A stretch of DNA of 64,000 nucleotides. Origin: UTCHB3 sp002050155. GTDB taxonomy: Bacteria > Bacteroidota > Ignavibacteria > Ignavibacteriales > Ignavibacteriaceae. Positions 61,285-64,000 of the stretch are shown here, piece after piece (the stretch's first letter is position 1; every line of letters starts with the position of its first letter). The notes under the pieces are model-generated. The model saw only the letters and a program-made list of their open reading frames with translations. It did not search any database and was not told where the DNA came from. Location: NCBI GenBank assembly GCA_030584105.1, contig CP129491.1:2108001-2172000 (forward strand). Direction: 5' to 3'. Position numbers and translations under genes: made by a program.

Positions 61285-61328
61285 AAAAAGAGGCTGTCTG
61301 ATATTTTGTATCGGGGGGCCTCTTTTTT
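61285..61328. terminator. Intrinsic terminator after the second OmpA-type gene
   Basis: AAAAAGAGGC pairs with GCCTCTTTTT. The 5' thirty bases match those of the 53853 hairpin exactly, but the 3' inner arm is altered to GGGGGG. It may serve glgA on the other strand too. Confidence 0.85.
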
Positions 61329-61361
61329 ATTTTTAAGCACTTTTTCCCTTTTTGCTTTGCG

Positions 61362-61445
61362 ACTCTGCGTGCCGGGGCATTTTAATTGCACTTTACCTAC
61401 CAGGGCATTCAAACACCACTCTGCGTGCCGGGGCATTTAAACAGC
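61362..61445. repeat. 28-bp tandem repeat, 3 copies, downstream of glgA
   Basis: ACTCTGCGTGCCGGGGCATT at 61362 and 61418, with a diverged middle unit at 61390. All are 28 bp apart. Confidence 0.85.
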
Positions 61446-61502
61446 ATTTTTAACCGGAACTACAGCTCCCCAAATATCCGGGTTCCGGTATCGGCAAAAC
61501 GC

Positions 61503-62993
61503 TCACTCCCCTCTTCGTTTTGCAATAGCGTGTTTATACATTTCAACATATTGCTTAGCTGACCGCTCCCACGAATAATCTTTAACCATTCCGTTTTTAA
61601 TAATTCTGTTCCAGACATCTTTTTGCAGGTAGCATCTAAGCGCCCTTTCCACCGATGAAATCAGTGCTTCTGCAGTGTAATCATAGAAGCTGAACCCATC
61701 CCCCAAATAAGTATCGGCGTGGCGGCTTTCATCCCAGTCGTACACGGTATCGGCAAGCCCTCCTGTTTTTCTTACAACGGGTACGGTTCCATATTTCAGG
61801 CTGTAGATTTGGTTCAGCCCGCATGGTTCATACTTAGAGGGCATAAGAAAAATATCCGCAGCGGCTTCAATCAGATGTGCAGCGGCTTCATCTTTTGCGT
61901 TCAGGAAGATAAATTTATGCGGAAAAGTATGCGCAAGGTATCTGAACAGGTCTTCATAGCGTTGTTCGCCACTTCCGAGCACGATCCATCGGGCATTATA
62001 CGCCATCAGCCTGTTTATACCGCCGGCAATCAGGTCAAAACCTTTTTGGCTCACCAACCTTGAAATAACCCCAATCAAAGGAACATCGGGGTCAGCAGGT
62101 TGCCCGAGTTGTTCAAAAAGATATTTTTTATTTTTATACTTGCCCGAGAGGTCATCAACAGAATAGTTAAACGGAATCAGTCTGTCGGTTTCGGGGTTCC
62201 ACACTGAATAGTCAACCCCGTTTAAAATACCGTAAAAATCGTTAATTCTGTAGTGAAGTGCACCTTCCAAGCCTTCACCATACTCCGAAGTGGTGATTTC
62301 CATCGCATAAGTAGGGCTTACGGTGTTAATTGCGTCGGCATAAATCAGCCCTGTTTTCAGAAAGCAGAAAGAACCCCACACTTCAATCGGGCTGTTGCGG
62401 AAAAAGAGGTCTTTCCTGATTTCGGCTTTACTCATAGTTTCACGAGGGAAGCGCCCCTGATAACCGATATTATGTACTGAAATTACCGTAGCCACATCGT
62501 GGTAAAATTTATCCCAGCTGTAGTTATCTTTAATTAAAAGCGGCAGCAGCGCAGTGGGCCAGTCATTAACATTAATAACATCAGGTTTCCACTGCAGCCT
62601 TTGCAGGCTTTCAATCACTGCTTTAGTGAAGTGTATAAACCTTTCATCCTCGTCGGCATGGTTCGTATAAATAACCGGTTTCCCCCCCTCCCCGGTGCGG
62701 TGGTAATAATAGGGGCAGTCGATAAAATAAACTTCAGCGTTGCTTCCGGTTAAATGCGATTTAAACAACCGTGTGTTGAACACATTTCCGTTCACCCTTA
62801 TCGGCATTTCACCGGCGGTTTCCACATATTCTAACGGCACATCGTTAAAATTAATTGCGGAATATTTAGGCAGAAAAACTTTTACTGAATGACCCAACTG
62901 CTGAAGTGCTTTGGGAAGTGCCCCGGAAACATCGCCCAGACCGCCCACTTTGGCGTAAGGAAATACTTCGGAGGATACGAAAGCAATGCGCAT
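61503..62993 (-). CDS. glgA: Glycogen synthase (ADP-glucose type)
   Basis: A GT5 glucosyltransferase that extends alpha-1,4-glucan from ADP-glucose. Seen: the substrate-binding KVGGLGDV motif near residue 15, HNIGYQG, the GVDYSVWNPETD segment, GVISRLVSQKGFDL, and MPSKYEPCGLNQIYSLKYGTVPVVRKTGGL (quoted in overlap) with its catalytic Glu. Length 496 is normal. It is the only glycogen gene visible; the amylase-family gene at the other end of the window is not linked. It is followed by a 28-bp repeat, and the gene upstream (63017) is in the same orientation with a 23-bp gap. Confidence 0.95.
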   Translation of the reverse strand: MRIAFVSSEVFPYAKVGGLGDVSGALPKALQQLGHSVKVFLPKYSAINFNDVPLEYVETAGEMPIRVNGNVFNTRLFKSHLTGSNAEVYFIDCPYYYHRTGEGGKPVIYTNHADEDERFIHFTKAVIESLQRLQWKPDVINVNDWPTALLPLLIKDNYSWDKFYHDVATVISVHNIGYQGRFPRETMSKAEIRKDLFFRNSPIEVWGSFCFLKTGLIYADAINTVSPTYAMEITTSEYGEGLEGALHYRINDFYGILNGVDYSVWNPETDRLIPFNYSVDDLSGKYKNKKYLFEQLGQPADPDVPLIGVISRLVSQKGFDLIAGGINRLMAYNARWIVLGSGEQRYEDLFRYLAHTFPHKFIFLNAKDEAAAHLIEAAADIFLMPSKYEPCGLNQIYSLKYGTVPVVRKTGGLADTVYDWDESRHADTYLGDGFSFYDYTAEALISSVERALRCYLQKDVWNRIIKNGMVKDYSWERSAKQYVEMYKHAIAKRRGE

Positions 62994-63016
62994 ATCTGAT
63001 TCTTGTTGTTAATTAA

Positions 63017-64000
63017 TTATTGCGGGAATTGGCGGGCGACACGCTCCGCTGTCTTGAAAGAGCTAAGAATTGAATCGCCGATCGAAACACCACCGAGGAA
63101 ATTACCCGTAATAAACAACCCGGGGTTTTCGGCTTCAAAAGCGGCAATTTTCTGCAGAACATCATAATAATCGGTGTTATACTGTGGTACCGCCTTTTTC
63201 AGGCTTTTCAGTGATACGAATACGGGTTTATCTTTAGCTTTGTAAATCTCTTTTATAGTGTTAATAGCGATTTTTTTTAAGTTATCCGGTTCCATACCGA
63301 TAACATCGGGATGTTTTGCCCCCCCCATAATAACGGAGAATAAAATCCTCTCTTCAGGGCATCTGCCGGTGAAGAACTCTGAAACGGGTGTAATATTCAG
63401 CACTTCTTTCTTTTCAACAGCCGGTATAAGCACGGTGTATCCTTTAAGGGTTTCTCCGAGGTCGCTTTTCAGGTAAGCAACATGTGCCTGCACAAGTGGG
63501 ACATACTCAACCCGCCTGAGGGTTTGCGAAGTGCCGTCAGAAAGCCCCTGTATTGCGTCGGCTAAGGTATAAGCCGGTAGTGCCGAAACGATAAGGTCGA
63601 AATCTTCCCGTTTTATTTCACCTTTTCTGTTAATCAGAAGTGAGTAGCCACCCTTCACATTTTTTTCAATTTTTTGAATTTCATTCAGAAAGTTAACTCT
63701 GTAGCCCAAATTTTTACCAAGCGCGGAGGTAAGGGTTTCCATCCCGTCGGTAAAACTAAAAAGCCTGCCGCTCCCCTCGAATTTGTCACTAACCGGTTGC
63801 TGCAACGGGGCTTTTTTGAAGCCTTTAATCACGCTGCCGTATTGTTGCTCTAAGCTGAATAGTTTTGGATATGCCGCTTCAATGCTAAGTTTTGAAGTGT
63901 CGCCTGCGTAAACTTCGGATGAAAAAGGCTCAATTATGTAGCTCAGAAATTCGTCGCCTAATCTTTTTTTAATAAATTCGGCAACCGCTAAGCGAGCGCC
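63017..64000 (-). CDS. hemG: FAD-dependent protoporphyrinogen oxidase, HemG/HemY type (5' end outside window)
   Basis: The frame is open to the window edge, so the N-terminal FAD-binding part is missing. Visible: GDEFLSYIIEPFSSEVYAGD and SIEAAYPKLFSLEQQYGS, hallmark central segments of oxygen-dependent type (co)proporphyrinogen oxidases. FSFTDGMETLTSALGKNLG, FDLIVSALPAYTLADAI and the C-terminal dinucleotide-contact stretch GLFITGNFLGGVSIGDSI also match. It oxidises protoporphyrinogen IX, or coproporphyrinogen III in the alternative haem route; the two cannot be separated by these motifs. The end SFKTAERVARQF is typical. It may be cotranscribed with glgA (23-bp gap), which is odd functionally. 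Confidence 0.9.
   Translation of the reverse strand, partial: GARLAVAEFIKKRLGDEFLSYIIEPFSSEVYAGDTSKLSIEAAYPKLFSLEQQYGSVIKGFKKAPLQQPVSDKFEGSGRLFSFTDGMETLTSALGKNLGYRVNFLNEIQKIEKNVKGGYSLLINRKGEIKREDFDLIVSALPAYTLADAIQGLSDGTSQTLRRVEYVPLVQAHVAYLKSDLGETLKGYTVLIPAVEKKEVLNITPVSEFFTGRCPEERILFSVIMGGAKHPDVIGMEPDNLKKIAINTIKEIYKAKDKPVFVSLKSLKKAVPQYNTDYYDVLQKIAAFEAENPGLFITGNFLGGVSIGDSILSSFKTAERVARQFPQ

Noticed and set aside
1..64000. tRNA, rRNA, insertion sequences, prophage or attachment sites
   Set aside because: I read for tRNA ends, transposase motifs and paired att-like repeats and found none. Weak or divergent elements could be missed by eye.

Overview
The window looks like a chromosomal segment of a Gram-negative bacterium of the Bacteroidetes/Chlorobi/Ignavibacteria group. 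Three secreted proteins end in the type IX secretion sorting domain with the YPNPFNP signature (ends at 1131, 7947, 26037), a spelling typical of Ignavibacteria and relatives. There are also two TonB-dependent receptors with an N-terminal carboxypeptidase-regulatory-like domain, a DUF4249-like lipoprotein, an S46 dipeptidyl peptidase and LytTR signalling. The taxon is inferred from protein style only.

Layout. 1-9.7 kb: secreted amylase (5' end outside the window), TonB receptor plus lipoprotein, DoxX protein, beta-helix secreted protein, a degenerate HisH-like protein, an esterase and a LytTR regulator. 10.4-15.6 kb: an AT-rich island with a TPR/GreAB-C-like/PIN-like conflict-type protein, interrupted by one in-frame stop, and a small unknown gene. 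15.6-26 kb: a second TonB receptor, a nuoG-nuoH-nuoI run preceded by an M16 peptidase, an aminotransferase and another type IX secreted protein. 26.2-34.7 kb: a Ser/Thr kinase, PP2C phosphatase, FHA and VWA signalling cluster, flanked by a decayed kinase copy. 34.9-41.6 kb: a membrane protein, Ogt, S46 peptidase and a large ligand-sensing histidine kinase. 41.8-50.7 kb (minus strand): a complete trp operon, trpL-E-G-D-C-F-B-A, with a leader peptide carrying four consecutive Trp codons and an intrinsic terminator before trpE, so transcription attenuation is likely. 50.8-64 kb: a schlafen/AlbA-like remnant, oligoendopeptidase F, aspS-TPR-small protein-dapF, two OmpA-type proteins, glgA and a protoporphyrinogen oxidase running off the edge.

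The most unusual feature is structural. Short direct tandem duplications (units about 16-75 bp, many 63-67 bp) occur throughout, in spacers and also inside genes. They are densest in the trp operon. TrpE, TrpC, TrpF, TrpB and TrpA carry in-frame repeat insertions that make them 50-140 residues longer than usual, while their conserved cores look intact. At the trpG-trpD junction the start of trpD has been copied twice, producing two mini-ORFs that link trpG to trpD through overlapping stop and start codons. The same kind of start-region amplification opens the DUF4249-like gene (eight 18-bp units). A decayed kinase copy shows a 32-bp array that appears to have grown out of coding sequence. Four intergenic hairpin terminators also share one sequence family.
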